Positions 8,838-18,757 are shown, numbered from the stretch's first letter. The stretch: 64,000 nt of DNA from JAEUIG01 sp046349775 (GCA_046349775.1 JAXMBS010000002.1:1-64000); one strand, 5' to 3'. Translations and numbers: made by a program. Notes: a model not told the origin generated them from the sequence alone.

Positions 8838-10616
8838 ATGCCACTCGACCCTGCGCTCTGGAGCAAGTCCGAACCCGACTGGTGCCTACCTGGTGTGACT
8901 GCGAATGAGTTCCAGGCGTTCGAAAGGAGAAACAAGGTCGAACTGCCCGCGCTTATGAAGGAGCTGTACAGCATCCAGAACGGCGGCATGCTGCGCGATG
9001 TCGACGACGTCTATCTCTGTCCGTTGGGGAAGCCTCTCGGATGGCTGTCGCCGATGAGTTCCCTGATGGAACTGGTCGGACAGCGGCAATTTATGGATGC
9101 CGATGATCTGGAGTTTGTCGAGGAGGAATTTGGGGATGCCGGTCGGATCATCTGTTTCGCACTGTCGTACGGCCATGTGATGGATGCGCTCAATTACAAT
9201 CACACGAACTCCCAGGGCGAACCGGAAGTCATCAGTCTCGCGAACGACGGAGGAGGACACGGCACCGAATCCGAATCCTTTGCCGCGTGGTTTTCGGCCC
9301 TGACCGGAACGGAGGCCGAAGCAGCGCTGGACTGGTCGGAACTTGAACAATACCCACTGCTGTTCAAGTCGACATTCGATGCGATTGCCAGAAACGGATC
9401 GCCGGCAGTCAAAGATTGCGTGCTGTGCCGCGATGGCGATCAGGGGCTCATCCTGTTTGAGCGGACACAGTCCGACGGGCGAACCATCGAAATTCAACGT
9501 GCGTCGCTGCCCGAAGGCATCGATCAAACCTGGTTGCAGGTCGCACCGTTCGGCAATGCGGGCAACCTCGCTTCATTGCATCTGCAGCCGGTTGAAACGG
9601 AGGACATTCACTGGGTCACGTCCGAGCTGCGCTCCAACGGCGAATGGAAGATCGAGCGGAGCCGGGGAGTGCCAATTTATGCCCTGCTGTTGTCTCAGGA
9701 TCAGCCGGGATTGAGAGAACTTGCGAGAACGCTGCAGGAACAGGGCTTTTTCCAAGAGCGTCCCCCAGTTCGGATTCCGCCTGAGTTTGAGGGCGCCATG
9801 GCCGGGTTGCTCAACTTCGGCCAGACAATGATGCAGGCGATGCAGAAGCGATGGGCCGGCGAGGACGAGACGGCTGAGGATCTGCCGACAAAAACTCCCG
9901 TCGCGGGGGGAGATACAGCCCGCATGACGCGACAGGACGTCGTGGAAGAGATCTCTGAAATCGTCCGCTTCTACGCGTCGAAGGTCCGACAGGTGCAGAC
10001 GGCCGACGATGCCGAGCAAATGATCGCCGACTTCGAACCGCACACGCGTCGCTACGTGCAATTGCTGCGGGCACTTAATCCTTCGGGAAACGTGTTCATG
10101 GCCATGGCGGAGCTCGCGCCCGCGGAAGCCACGAGCCGCGAAGCGCTGAGGAATCTGCAGAGCCGCAGCAACGAGGCCCACCGGGTCCTCAAGCAGCATG
10201 AGCAGTCAGTCGTCATGGAAGCGCTCCGGCCCGAGGGGAGCGGTCATGCCGATGAAGAGCTGCTCCGCCGCATCAAGATCGCCGGCGCCACGCTGGCCGA
10301 TCTGCTGGAGAGCGTCAACCGCGACAAATCCGTCGGCGCACAAGCGGAATCGCTGCAGGCCGCCGTGCAGGAGTACATCGACAGCCGAAGTACAGTTTTG
10401 ACGAGTGGCGTTCCCGACCAGGCGCCGAAGGGACCGTTTTCACTGATGATGCCAGGGGGTGCGGACCTGACGAAGGGCATAATCCTTGTGCGATGGCAGC
10501 GGGAGCCGACGTACGCGCGACTCCGCAAAGCGTGGGACGAACTCCGCGTGCAGCGTCGCGAGCTCTTTAAAGAGCACCGTGAGATCTTTCAACCTCTGAG
10601 CGACGCGTTCATCTAG
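8838..10616 (+). CDS. SUKH (SMI1/KNR4) domain protein with long C-terminal extension
   Basis: 592 residues. The first 160 or so match the SMI1/KNR4 (SUKH) fold: GVTANEFQAFERRNKVELPALMKELYSIQNGG, then the LGWLSPMSSL and GRIICFALSYGHVMDALNY segments and the acidic end SLANDGGGHGTESESF. Bacterial SUKH domains are often immunity proteins against polymorphic toxins, but those are small; this one continues for about 430 residues I do not recognise, rich in Glu/Arg and probably helical after residue 330. No toxin gene lies next to it. ATG 8838 follows a GGGGA ribosome site. No signal peptide, so likely cytosolic. Function unknown. Confidence 0.7.
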   Translation: MPLDPALWSKSEPDWCLPGVTANEFQAFERRNKVELPALMKELYSIQNGGMLRDVDDVYLCPLGKPLGWLSPMSSLMELVGQRQFMDADDLEFVEEEFGDAGRIICFALSYGHVMDALNYNHTNSQGEPEVISLANDGGGHGTESESFAAWFSALTGTEAEAALDWSELEQYPLLFKSTFDAIARNGSPAVKDCVLCRDGDQGLILFERTQSDGRTIEIQRASLPEGIDQTWLQVAPFGNAGNLASLHLQPVETEDIHWVTSELRSNGEWKIERSRGVPIYALLLSQDQPGLRELARTLQEQGFFQERPPVRIPPEFEGAMAGLLNFGQTMMQAMQKRWAGEDETAEDLPTKTPVAGGDTARMTRQDVVEEISEIVRFYASKVRQVQTADDAEQMIADFEPHTRRYVQLLRALNPSGNVFMAMAELAPAEATSREALRNLQSRSNEAHRVLKQHEQSVVMEALRPEGSGHADEELLRRIKIAGATLADLLESVNRDKSVGAQAESLQAAVQEYIDSRSTVLTSGVPDQAPKGPFSLMMPGGADLTKGIILVRWQREPTYARLRKAWDELRVQRRELFKEHREIFQPLSDAFI

Positions 10617-10656
10617 CACGGCTACACAGTCTGGTACAGCCCGTGCCCGCGGGTCA

Positions 10657-11535
10657 CTACCAGTCGAGCGTTTCGGGCAGGTAGCGGGCGACGAGCTCGC
10701 GGTAGTACGGCAGCAGGCGGTCGAGGTCGGGCGGGTTGTCGTGCTTGGTGTAGAGGTCGTAGGGGTTGAACGCGCGGACCCAGGCGAACATCTCGCGGTC
10801 GGTGTCGTTCATCAGGTGCCCGTACTCCCCTTCGCGATGCGCCGGGTAGAACGAGTGATAGCGGATCATGTACTGCGCGGGAACCGGCAGGTAGCGGCCG
10901 ACGACCTGGAACAGATACTCGTCGTGTCCCCAACTCATCAGGACGTTGTCGAGCCCGCAGCCTGATTCGTAGATCCCGCAGGTCGATTGATACTGCGGGA
11001 CCTGGCGGTCCGGATTGTCTGCGAAGTACTCGGGCAGGACGATCTTGTCGGAGAACACGCAGCCGACCGGGAACGTGTCTCCGACGACGGCCCATTGCGG
11101 CTCGCCGAACAGGCAGAGCACCTTGCCGAGGTCGTGGATCAGGCCCGTCAGGATGAACCAGTCGGGGTGGCCGTCGGCGCGAATGGCCTCCGCGGTCTGG
11201 ACCGAGTGTGCGATCTGGGCCGACTCCGTGTCCGGGTCGCTGTCGTCAACCAGGGTGTTGAGGCAGTCCATCGCCTCCCAGACGCTCATTTGCCGATGTC
11301 GCAGCGGCAGGTACTTCGCGCGCATTGATCGGACGAAGTCGACCGTCTGGTGTGCGTGGTTCTGGCGGTAGAACTCGCGGACGCCGGCGCGCGTGTCGGG
11401 CGCGTAATTGCGGAACTCGTCTGCGTCGGCAGGAGCGGACGTCTGTTCGGCCGGATCGGGGTAGCGGCGGAGGAGATCGCTTTCCCAGTCGTCCGGTAGG
11501 CTGGACGTAGACGCGTGCTGAGCTTGTAGCGACAT
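10657..11535 (-). CDS. Inositol oxygenase (MIOX-type)
   Basis: 292 residues from ATG 11535, preceded by GAGGG at good spacing. MIOX is a di-iron enzyme that opens myo-inositol with O2 to give D-glucuronate. All six iron ligands of the animal enzyme are present in the same order and spacing: His110, His134-Asp135 (GLIHDLGK), His204 (SWGHDEY), His227 (YHSFYP) and Asp260 (NPYDLYTK). Blocks such as HQTVDFVRS, GEPQWAVVGDTFPVGC and the C-terminal YYRELVARYLPETLDW closely follow the eukaryotic family. The length equals the animal protein. No uronate or inositol catabolic genes adjoin it, apart from Gfo/Idh proteins elsewhere in the window. Possible old transfer from or to eukaryotes. Confidence 0.92.
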   Translation of the reverse strand: MSLQAQHASTSSLPDDWESDLLRRYPDPAEQTSAPADADEFRNYAPDTRAGVREFYRQNHAHQTVDFVRSMRAKYLPLRHRQMSVWEAMDCLNTLVDDSDPDTESAQIAHSVQTAEAIRADGHPDWFILTGLIHDLGKVLCLFGEPQWAVVGDTFPVGCVFSDKIVLPEYFADNPDRQVPQYQSTCGIYESGCGLDNVLMSWGHDEYLFQVVGRYLPVPAQYMIRYHSFYPAHREGEYGHLMNDTDREMFAWVRAFNPYDLYTKHDNPPDLDRLLPYYRELVARYLPETLDW

Positions 11536-11564
11536 CAACAGTCCCTCAATGGCAACGACTCCAC

Positions 11565-11870
11565 TCAACTCGACTCCGCCGTATTCGACGCAGACCGTCG
11601 CATCCGCCAACGAATCAGCCACCACACGCCGATGCACAACAGTGATCCGACGAACGCGGAGACGACGTCCTCCAGCGTAATCTTCAGATCGACACCGAAG
11701 TTGATATTGAGCAACGAAAACAAGAACCCACCGACGACCGCGCCGAGCATGCCGAAGGCGAGGTTAACCCAGCGGCCGTAGCCGGCCCTGCTGAACGTCG
11801 CCACACTTCCAGCCAGCGAACCGGCGAGTGCTCCGAGAATCAACCAGACGACGATCTTGCCGATGGTCAT
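11565..11870 (-). CDS. GlsB/YeaQ/YmgE-like small membrane protein
   Basis: 101 residues from ATG 11870. Three hydrophobic segments with glycine-rich helices (VVWLILGALAGSLAGSVA, FGMLGAVVGGFLFSLL, and a C-terminal FVGSLLCIGVWWLI) ending in a basic tail match the transglycosylase-associated GlsB/YeaQ family of stress-linked inner-membrane proteins. The molecular function of the family is unclear. It starts 35 nt after the larger membrane gene on the same strand, so co-transcription is likely. Confidence 0.6.
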   Translation of the reverse strand: MTIGKIVVWLILGALAGSLAGSVATFSRAGYGRWVNLAFGMLGAVVGGFLFSLLNINFGVDLKITLEDVVSAFVGSLLCIGVWWLIRWRMRRSASNTAESS

Positions 11871-11905
11871 GGGGAGGTCGGGAATATGAACGTCGGATTT
11901 CACGC

Positions 11906-12688
11906 TCAGCGCGTGGCCGGACCTGAGTATACCGTTTCGATTGTGAGTTTGGCTCTCGGTCCCCTGGGCCAACATTCTTCGGGAGTTCGCGCGGCGATCC
12001 GTTGAGCAATGAACCAACCCGCGGGCAGTCCAAGAGGCAACGACGACCAGACCGCCCAATCCCGAAAGCCAACCGCAATGTGGATCGGAAGAATGAGCCA
12101 AAAGAACAGGTGAAAAGCAATTCCCAATGTTGCGGTTAGCCGGACTTGATTTCGGCCCCAGGGTTCAGGAGGCCAACTGCGGGTCCGGCGGAAGAGATGT
12201 AAGGTCGGATCCACCCAGACTCGCGAGCGACTGTGCCAGGCGACAACTGCAGCAATACCGCCGAGAAACCACCAGGCCACGATTCCACAGACGGCCGCAA
12301 TCGAGATATGCACCCAGGCCCAGTTGATTGCAGGTAAAACCTGAGGCTTGCCCTGCCACCAGTCCACAAGAGCCATCAACTTCGATCCGGCATATGTGAC
12401 CAGAAAAGCAGTCAGTCCGATGTTACGAAAGGCATTCGCTGCAAAAAACAGGCTGCATCCACGGTACCTTGGCCGAACCGGATCGCGATCGTGCAGCCAC
12501 ACCGCCGTCGCGAGGTTATCCCACCCGAATTTCGTGCACGCGACGCAGATGGCAAGGCCTGACTGGTCGGTGAACTCCCAGACCAGCAGGCCGAGTCCGA
12601 CGAAAAAACCCCAACCGAAGAGTGAACTCCATCTGAAGGCGCGGGCCTCGGCGATGGGTTCATCTGGCAGCACGTCGTCGCGGGACAT
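11906..12688 (-). CDS. Multi-pass membrane protein, unknown function
   Basis: 260 residues from ATG 12688. A TTG 13 codons upstream is possible, but the ATG is preferred because a TATACT -10 element sits 7 nt before it. At least four hydrophobic segments are visible (LFGWGFFVGLGLLVWEF, FRNIGLTAFLVTYAG, ISIAAVCGIVAWWFLGGIAAVV, LGIAFHLFFWLILPIHIAVGF). No domain recognised. Upstream of the GlsB-like gene in the same direction. Confidence 0.55.
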   Translation of the reverse strand: MSRDDVLPDEPIAEARAFRWSSLFGWGFFVGLGLLVWEFTDQSGLAICVACTKFGWDNLATAVWLHDRDPVRPRYRGCSLFFAANAFRNIGLTAFLVTYAGSKLMALVDWWQGKPQVLPAINWAWVHISIAAVCGIVAWWFLGGIAAVVAWHSRSRVWVDPTLHLFRRTRSWPPEPWGRNQVRLTATLGIAFHLFFWLILPIHIAVGFRDWAVWSSLPLGLPAGWFIAQRIAARTPEECWPRGPRAKLTIETVYSGPATR

Positions 12689-12695
12689 GCGCACG

Positions 12696-12701
12696 AGTAT
12701 A
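12696..12701 (-). promoter_or_regulatory. -10 element TATACT, predicted leaderless start
   Basis: On the reverse strand TATACT is followed by 7 nt and the ATG at 12688, so the expected transcription start coincides with the start codon. No ribosome-binding site can fit. Confidence 0.45.
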
Positions 12702-12813
12702 CCGCGAGCGAGTCCGCTGGCAGACAAGGCCGTCGGTCTGCGCGAACGTCTGCCGCGTTCGCTGGGGGCTTCGCTGCGCTACGCCCCCAGCCACGCGACA
12801 CGCATTTCGGATG

Positions 12814-12853
12814 TCTCTTTACCGACAACCGAAAACTGACGACCGACAACCCC
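12814..12853. repeat. Single arm of the accgac/gtcggt word family
   Basis: Contains accgacaaccgaaaactg and gaccgacaaccc, the same words that form the right arms of the palindromes at 27432-27537 and 31914-31996. Lies between the membrane gene and the end of sat. A pairing left arm was not found. Confidence 0.45.
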
Positions 12854-12881
12854 GTCGCTTCCTGACGGACGCGGCTCGTCA

Positions 12882-14137
12882 TCACTTCTTCATCGCTGCC
12901 GCGAGGATCCGCGACGTGCTCTCGCGCATGATCCGGGGATCGACGATGTCGCCCTTGAGCAGCGTGTTGCGGACGTCCTTGCCGCTGATGAACACCGGCT
13001 TCTCGTCCTTGTGCAGCTCCATCAGGTCGACGCGCTTGGCCGAGTCGTAGTAGGCCGCGAAGCCGACCTTCACCGGCTTGATGAGCAGCTCGCCGTTGAG
13101 CTTGTCGAAGATCTCCTGGGCGTCGAAGTCGCCCCAGATGGCGGAGCCGTCGGAGTAGGGCGCGTCGGCATGCTTGCGGCCGATGATGATGTGCGTGTAG
13201 CCCATGTTCTGGCGATAGATGCCGTGCATGATCGCCTCCTTCGGGCCGCCGTAGAACATCTTGATGTCGAGGCCGAGCAGCTTGACGCGGTCCGGCACGC
13301 TTTCATTGCGCGGCTTCCACAGGCTCTGGTCGCTGTCCCCTTCGCCGAGCTGGCGCTCGGTGATGAGGTGCTCGTAGGTCTCCATGCGGATCTCGGCGTT
13401 GACGTCGTCTCCCTTGGTTTCGCCGATCAGCGGATTGAGGACGGCGCCAGCGTTCTTGCCCTGCTTGAGCAGCATTCGAGGCCGTAGACGAGGGCGTACT
13501 CGTGGGCGCGGTGCAGCGGATTGCGGGTCTGGAACGCGACGACCGCTTCCCAGCCGGTCTCACCGAGGAGCTTGCGGACTTCGCGCGGGGTGAGGACGTA
13601 CTTGCCGAACTTGGCGTTCTTCGGTTGCGGCAGGGCCTTGATCGTCCCGCCGACGAGGTGCGTCTTGCCTTCGTCCCCCTTGATGACCATGTCGGCGCCG
13701 GGATGGTCGATCCGGCCGGTGCCGTAGACGCTCTTGATGTAGCCGCACTTGTCCCACGGGAAGACGTCGGTGACGTCGAGCGTGGCGACGACGTCGCCGG
13801 CGGGCGCGGTCAGCGCGACCTTCTGTCCCTTCGCGAGGGTCTTGGCGACTTCGGATGTGACCGGGAACGAGATGGGAATCGTCCAGGCGTACTTCTTGCC
13901 GTTGTGGATGACGACCGATTCGGCCAGGACCCGGTCAAACGTCTCGCGATCCATCGGACCGGTGAGCGGGCTCAGGGTGCCGTCCGCGAAGCGATAGACG
14001 CTGGACAAATCAGCGCCGGAAACCGGGACCTTGGGGAGTCCGGCGGCCTCGGCCTTGAACGCTTCGATTTCGGCGGCGGGGACAGTGCAGCAGACAGGTT
14101 CCTTCAGTCCGCCGTGGGGAGCAATCAATTCGGCCAT
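12882..14137 (-). pseudogene. sat: ATP sulfurylase (sulfate adenylyltransferase), one frameshift
   Basis: Makes adenosine 5'-phosphosulfate from ATP and sulfate. Start ATG 14137 (MAELIAPHGGLKEPVC). The PUA-like N-domain (DGTLSPLTGPMDRETFD) leads into the catalytic domain with QTRNPLHRAHEYAL, the family's QxRNPxHxAHE ATP motif. The frame then breaks near 13474, and the rest (LLKQGKNAGAVLNPLIGETK, EAIMHGIYRQNMGYTHII, GRKHADAP where GRDHAG is usual) is in another frame to the stop at 12882. One indel restores a protein of about 415 residues, which suggests an assembly error or a recent mutation. No reductive sulfate genes are adjacent. Confidence 0.9.
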
Positions 14138-14507
14138 TGTGCACAACAACTTGGTAGGGAGCCCGCGACGGGCCGGTGTCGATTCACGCCGGGATTCCGC
14201 GAATCCCGCACGCGGGGAGACAGCAATCTCCAAGGGAGAGGGGAGACTAGGGAATTCCGCGACCAGCGTCAAGGCGGGGAATTGTGCGTCCGGAGACTGT
14301 CGTTCCCAGAGCTGCGCCCGGAATCGGCAAGAAACCGCCGCCGCCGATGAAGGCAGAGGAACCGCTCATCGACGCTTACGAACGCCAGGACGGGGATGGC
14401 CGCAGCTGTTCCACTAGCCGCGACCGGGTCGAGCCCACGAGAGCGGATCTGCTCCCCGACGGTCGCGCCTGTCCAAGTGTCTTCTTCGATCACGAGCGAA
14501 CAGGACG
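14138..14507. other. Gap without recognisable gene
   Basis: 370 bases between sat and the visible start of ftsW/rodA. Short reading frames exist on both strands but none has a recognisable product or convincing start. The missing N-terminus of FtsW/RodA, or its promoter, may lie here. Confidence 0.4.
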
Positions 14508-15632
14508 TTGCGTCATTCGCGGTTTGTGTGGCTGGTGCCGTTGATGGCGGCAAGCGTTAGTCGGTCTATTGGCGATGTCGCGCGGGATGAACTGGCGGCG
14601 AGCGAGCGTTCGCCAGGCGACAGGCGGTCTGGGGGCTACTGTCCGTCGTCGCCCTGTTCGCGACGACGCTGGTTTCTTACCGCCGGCTCAGGAGGTGGAG
14701 CTACCCGCTGTACGCCGTCAGCCTGGTGCTGCTGGTGGCGGTGTACCTGTTTCCGGCCAAGTATCACTCGCACCGCTGGACTCCGCTGGGCAACGCCGAT
14801 TTTCAGCCGTCGGAACTGGCCAAGCTGGCCTACATCCTCACGCTCTCCTTTTACCTGCGGCATCGGCGGAACTACCGCAACCTGTCCGGCCTGCTGCTGC
14901 CGTTCGCGATCACCGCCGTGCCCGTCGTGTTGATCCTGCGCGAGCCGGACCTGGGAACATCGTTGCTGTTCTTTCCAGTGCTGTACGCCATGTTGTTCGC
15001 CGCCGGTGCGCGGTTGCGGCACCTGGTGGCGATCGGCCTGCTGGGCGTGGCGATGCTGCCGGTCTTGTGGAAGGTGATGAGCGCCGAGCAGCGTTCGCGG
15101 ATCACGGCGGTGTTCACACAGGCCGACGGCGGGCTCGCCCCAACGGGCGACGGCTATCACCTGCACCAGTCGAAACAAATGCTGGCGCTGGGGGGCTTGT
15201 GGGGGAGCGAAATCACGGGCATGCCGGTCAGCGACGCGGCGGCATACCGGCTGTATGCCTCGCGCACGGACTTCATTTACTGTCTGGTCGGCGAACGCTA
15301 CGGCACGTGGGGGGGAGCCGGCGCCCTGCTGCTGTATGGACTGTTGGGAAGCTGCCTGGTCGTCGCGGGCTCTACGCAGGAGCCGTTCGGCCGGCTGCTG
15401 TGCGTCGGAATCGCGGCGCTGCTGGCCGCAGGTGATTATCAACACCGGGATGACGGTCGGACTGATGCCGATCACCGGACTCACATTGCCGCTGCTGAGC
15501 TACGGCGGCTCCAGCCTGCTGACAACGGGCGTCTCGCTGGGCCTGGTCCTGAATGTCGGTCTGCGCCCTGGATTTGAGGTGGGAGGGGAGCCGTTCCGAT
15601 TTGGGGGACGACAGGTCGCGCCAGTTGCTTGA
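14508..15632 (+). pseudogene. FtsW/RodA/SpoVE family protein, at least two frameshifts
   Basis: SEDS-family glycosyltransferase that polymerises lipid II. The fragments in order are: RHSRFVWLVPLMAAS (from about 14508), a frame change near 14605, a long middle (RRQAVWGLLSVVALF, PSELAKLAYILTLSFYLRH with the family PSELAK motif, EPDLGTSLLFFPVLYAMLF), a second change near 15430, then INTGMTVGLMPITGLTLP and LSYGGSSLL. The essential Asp of EPDLGT is kept. The family is certain; FtsW versus RodA cannot be decided here. Many planctomycetes lack FtsZ but keep parts of the peptidoglycan machinery. The start is uncertain. The two shifts make this either a decayed copy or an error-prone part of the assembly. 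Confidence 0.75.
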
Positions 15633-15813
15633 ACCGACGTCCGCGTCATTCGAGCCGAAGATCCGCGATCGGGATGCCGCCCGCCGCTGCCGTCGTCATG
15701 CATCGGCCTCTCGGGGCCGAACTCCACCTTGGCGTAGATATCGGCCACTCGGAATCGTGCAGTCGAGTGCGGTACACTCCGGTCTGTCAGCCAGTTCCAT
15801 CGGGAGTTCAGGC

Positions 15814-16161
15814 TTGAACGTTGCGTCGCGCACGCCCGAAGGGGAGCCGTATCTGTGCCCGGTCTGTGGCGCATTCGCGCCTCTCGAAACCAGCGACGCC
15901 GGTGATTCTCTGTGTCCGCAGTGCGGCCAGCTCCTCTGGAAACTCCGCGATTCGCTCGAGGCGATCACACTGTCGCCGATTCAGTCGATCGCACTCTCGG
16001 ATTCCATCACCGAGCATCTCGCAGACTCGCTCGAAATCATCGAACTCGTGATGCAGTTCGAGGACCAGTTCGGCACATCGATCCCCGATGACGCAGACGA
16101 AAGATTCCGCACCATTGCCGACGTCCTCCGCTGGCTCCGCGAGCAGCAGCAAGGCGATTGA
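15814..16161 (+). CDS. Zinc-ribbon / acyl carrier protein-like fusion
   Basis: 115 residues from TTG 15814, chosen because CGGGAG lies 8 nt upstream and the residues after it begin the domain. Residues 11-36 form a zinc ribbon with two CxxC pairs (CPVC and CPQC, 18 residues apart). Residues 60-112 resemble acyl carrier protein: the ADSLEIIELVMQFEDQFG stretch has the DSL motif whose Ser carries phosphopantetheine in true ACPs, followed by IPDDADERFRTIADVLRWL. The fusion suggests a specialised carrier rather than the fatty acid synthase ACP. No synthase gene adjoins. Upstream of enolase by 130 bases. Confidence 0.65.
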   Translation: MNVASRTPEGEPYLCPVCGAFAPLETSDAGDSLCPQCGQLLWKLRDSLEAITLSPIQSIALSDSITEHLADSLEIIELVMQFEDQFGTSIPDDADERFRTIADVLRWLREQQQGD

Positions 16162-16178
16162 AGTCGTCTTCCTCCCGT

Positions 16179-16206
16179 TGATCCTTAGCCCTTGGCCCTC
16201 CACCAC
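16179..16206. repeat. cttagcccttggccct word, upstream of eno
   Basis: Single arm resembling the right arm of the hisF insertion and the sequence abutting fusA. Lies 18 nt after the carrier-protein stop. Confidence 0.4.
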
Positions 16207-16290
16207 TTTCCCAGCGGTTGGCAGGTCCGCGCCGGTCCGCTAAAACTCGAATCTGAGTGCAAATCCCGATTCGAAAGACGAACGACCCTC

Positions 16291-17553
<1,263 letters not shown>

Positions 17554-17585
17554 CTCCGGCGAGTCCCTGCGGAGAGTCGATACTG

Positions 17586-17646
17586 TTGGAGTCCAGCCTT
17601 CCTGCGGCCGGGATATGCCCCCGCAGCCTGAGGCCTGCACTCCAAT
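17586..17646. repeat. Intergenic hairpin, ttggagt...actccaa family
   Basis: Outer ends ttggagt and actccaa pair, and inner segments tgcgg/ccgca extend the stem with mismatches. Lies 33 nt after eno and ahead of the FtsB-like gene. No T-run, so a terminator role is unproven. Confidence 0.55.
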
Positions 17647-17670
17647 GCCAGACTCCGCTGGCGGTTTCGC

Positions 17671-18261
17671 ATGTCCGCGCAACGATCCATTGCCGCCCCC
17701 GCCGAAGCGCCTCCACGCGGATCGCCGACGGCGCCGCTGTTCTGGATCTGCCTCCTCGTGGCGGCGGGGCTGTACGCACCGTGCGTCCTGGCCGGCCGGT
17801 TCGTCGCCTGGCGGGAATTGCAGTACCGGCATCTGCGAAATCAGGCTGAGCTGGTCGGGATCCAGCAGGACCTCCGCCATCTGCAGCGGGTCGCCGATGC
17901 CCTGGAGCAGGATCCGGAATTCGCCGGGCGGGTGGCACGGGCGGAACTAGGCGCTGCTCCGTCCCGCACGCGGGTAATCGCCCTCCCCCCGGAACTCAAT
18001 GGCGATCCGCGCGAGCCGCCTGCGCGGGCCGACATCGCGCCTCCCAAAGACGACTGGTACATGCCGACGCTGCGACGGATCGCGGGGGATGCAGCGCTGC
18101 GCCGGAACCTGCTGTGCGCGGCCGCCGGCATCTTCCTGCTGGGGTTTCTGCTGTTTCGCGAGACTACGCCGAAAACCGCACCGGCCGCTCCGCTTGCGGC
18201 GCGCGGCGGCGCATGGCGGACGATCTTCGGACGCTATCTCAGGGATGCCGACGAGCGTTGA
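17671..18261 (+). CDS. FtsB/DivIC-like membrane protein (tentative)
   Basis: 196 residues. A hydrophobic segment at about 22-42 (LFWICLLVAAGLYAPCVLAG) is followed by a predicted coiled coil at 50-80 (YRHLRNQAELVGIQQDLRHLQRVADALEQD), the arrangement of septum formation initiators FtsB/DivIC. Unlike those it has a second hydrophobic segment near 145-165 (LLCAAAGIFLLGFLLF) and a basic tail. It sits 118 bases after eno on the same strand; ftsB follows eno in several other phyla, which supports the call. Confidence 0.5.
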   Translation: MSAQRSIAAPAEAPPRGSPTAPLFWICLLVAAGLYAPCVLAGRFVAWRELQYRHLRNQAELVGIQQDLRHLQRVADALEQDPEFAGRVARAELGAAPSRTRVIALPPELNGDPREPPARADIAPPKDDWYMPTLRRIAGDAALRRNLLCAAAGIFLLGFLLFRETTPKTAPAAPLAARGGAWRTIFGRYLRDADER

Positions 18262-18322
18262 CTCGTCGCCGGGTAGTGGGCTCATTTGAAACTTGAGCCG
18301 GCGGCATTCGGCACGCGGGTTG

Positions 18323-18586
18323 CTATCGGCGGCAACGAATTCCAGCGTCGAGCGCTGATTGACACGCCCATTCGATGGAATCGGAGCCTGGATAACCGGC
18401 GTCATTGTACAACCAGAGTGGCTCATACAACGGCCCCACTACCGGCATGACCGAGTCGGGAACCCACCCAGCGGCTCGGGCGAATGTCATGCTGACCGCG
18501 CTTCCCACGTAGCCCACCGGCAGCACCACGAACGCGGCCGCCATCACGGCGCGTCTGACGATCCGGCGGAGGCGGGTGGCAGGCAT
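18323..18586 (-). CDS. Small membrane protein A1 of duplicated module
   Basis: 87 residues beginning MPATRLRRIVRRAV with one hydrophobic segment (VMAAAFVVLPVGYVGSAV). Its first dozen residues match the gene at 19201-19473 (MPATRPRRIVRRTV), and the duplicated DNA 18541-18706 includes this start. The C-terminal 45 residues resemble nothing I know. Function unknown. Confidence 0.5.
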   Translation of the reverse strand: MPATRLRRIVRRAVMAAAFVVLPVGYVGSAVSMTFARAAGWVPDSVMPVVGPLYEPLWLYNDAGYPGSDSIEWACQSALDAGIRCRR

Positions 18587-18657
18587 AGAGGAGTTAGCAC
18601 GACGCGCGTGCTGCTCGACGACCTGAACGACCGCGTGCTGGCCTGACCCGCCGGACT

Positions 18658-18680
18658 CCCGCCGAAGTGGCGGGGTTTTT
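18658..18680 (+). terminator. Rho-independent terminator in module copy 1
   Basis: Stem CCCGCC/GGCGGG with loop GAAGT followed by TTTTT. It follows only the 13-codon relic reading frame, so the gene it once served seems to be gone. Confidence 0.65.
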
Positions 18681-18690
18681 CATGCGGTGG

Positions 18691-18696
18691 TAGAAT
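18691..18696 (+). promoter_or_regulatory. -10 element TAGAAT, predicted leaderless start
   Basis: TAGAAT is followed by 7 nt and an ATG at 18704 that opens a 13-codon reading frame. Confidence 0.4.
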
Positions 18697-18703
18697 GCGG
18701 GCA

Positions 18704-18745
18704 ATGGCGGCGGACTGCTACTACTCCGAACCACCACGGAGATAA
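18704..18745 (+). CDS. Possible 13-residue leader peptide
   Basis: ATG 18704 opens MAADCYYSEPPRR then TAA, 12 nt before the next gene's ATG. It begins exactly where transcription is predicted to start. Could be an upstream reading frame that couples or attenuates translation of the following gene; no amino-acid run typical of attenuators is seen. Speculative. Confidence 0.25.
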   Translation: MAADCYYSEPPRR

Positions 18746-18757
18746 TGGAGCGCGCAA

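Larger units (their letters stand above)
18541..18706. repeat. Duplicated divergent intergenic module, copy 1
   Basis: Closely matches 19428-19598. It contains in order the reverse-strand start MPATR.RRIVRR, a stretch reading VLLDDLNDRVLA then stop at 18608-18646 on the + strand, a terminator hairpin (18658-18680), and a TAGAAT -10 element just before an ATG. The LLDDLNDRVLA stretch looks like the 3' end of a lost + strand gene. Confidence 0.7.

Noticed and set aside
14269..14553. A reverse-strand 94-codon frame before ftsW/rodA
   Set aside because: No recognisable product, overlaps the coherent start of FtsW/RodA, and ends in low-complexity Arg/His residues.
18608..18646. Considered LLDDLNDRVLA as part of a complete small gene
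   Set aside because: No in-frame start with a ribosome site gives a protein longer than about 20 residues; treated as a relic 3' end.
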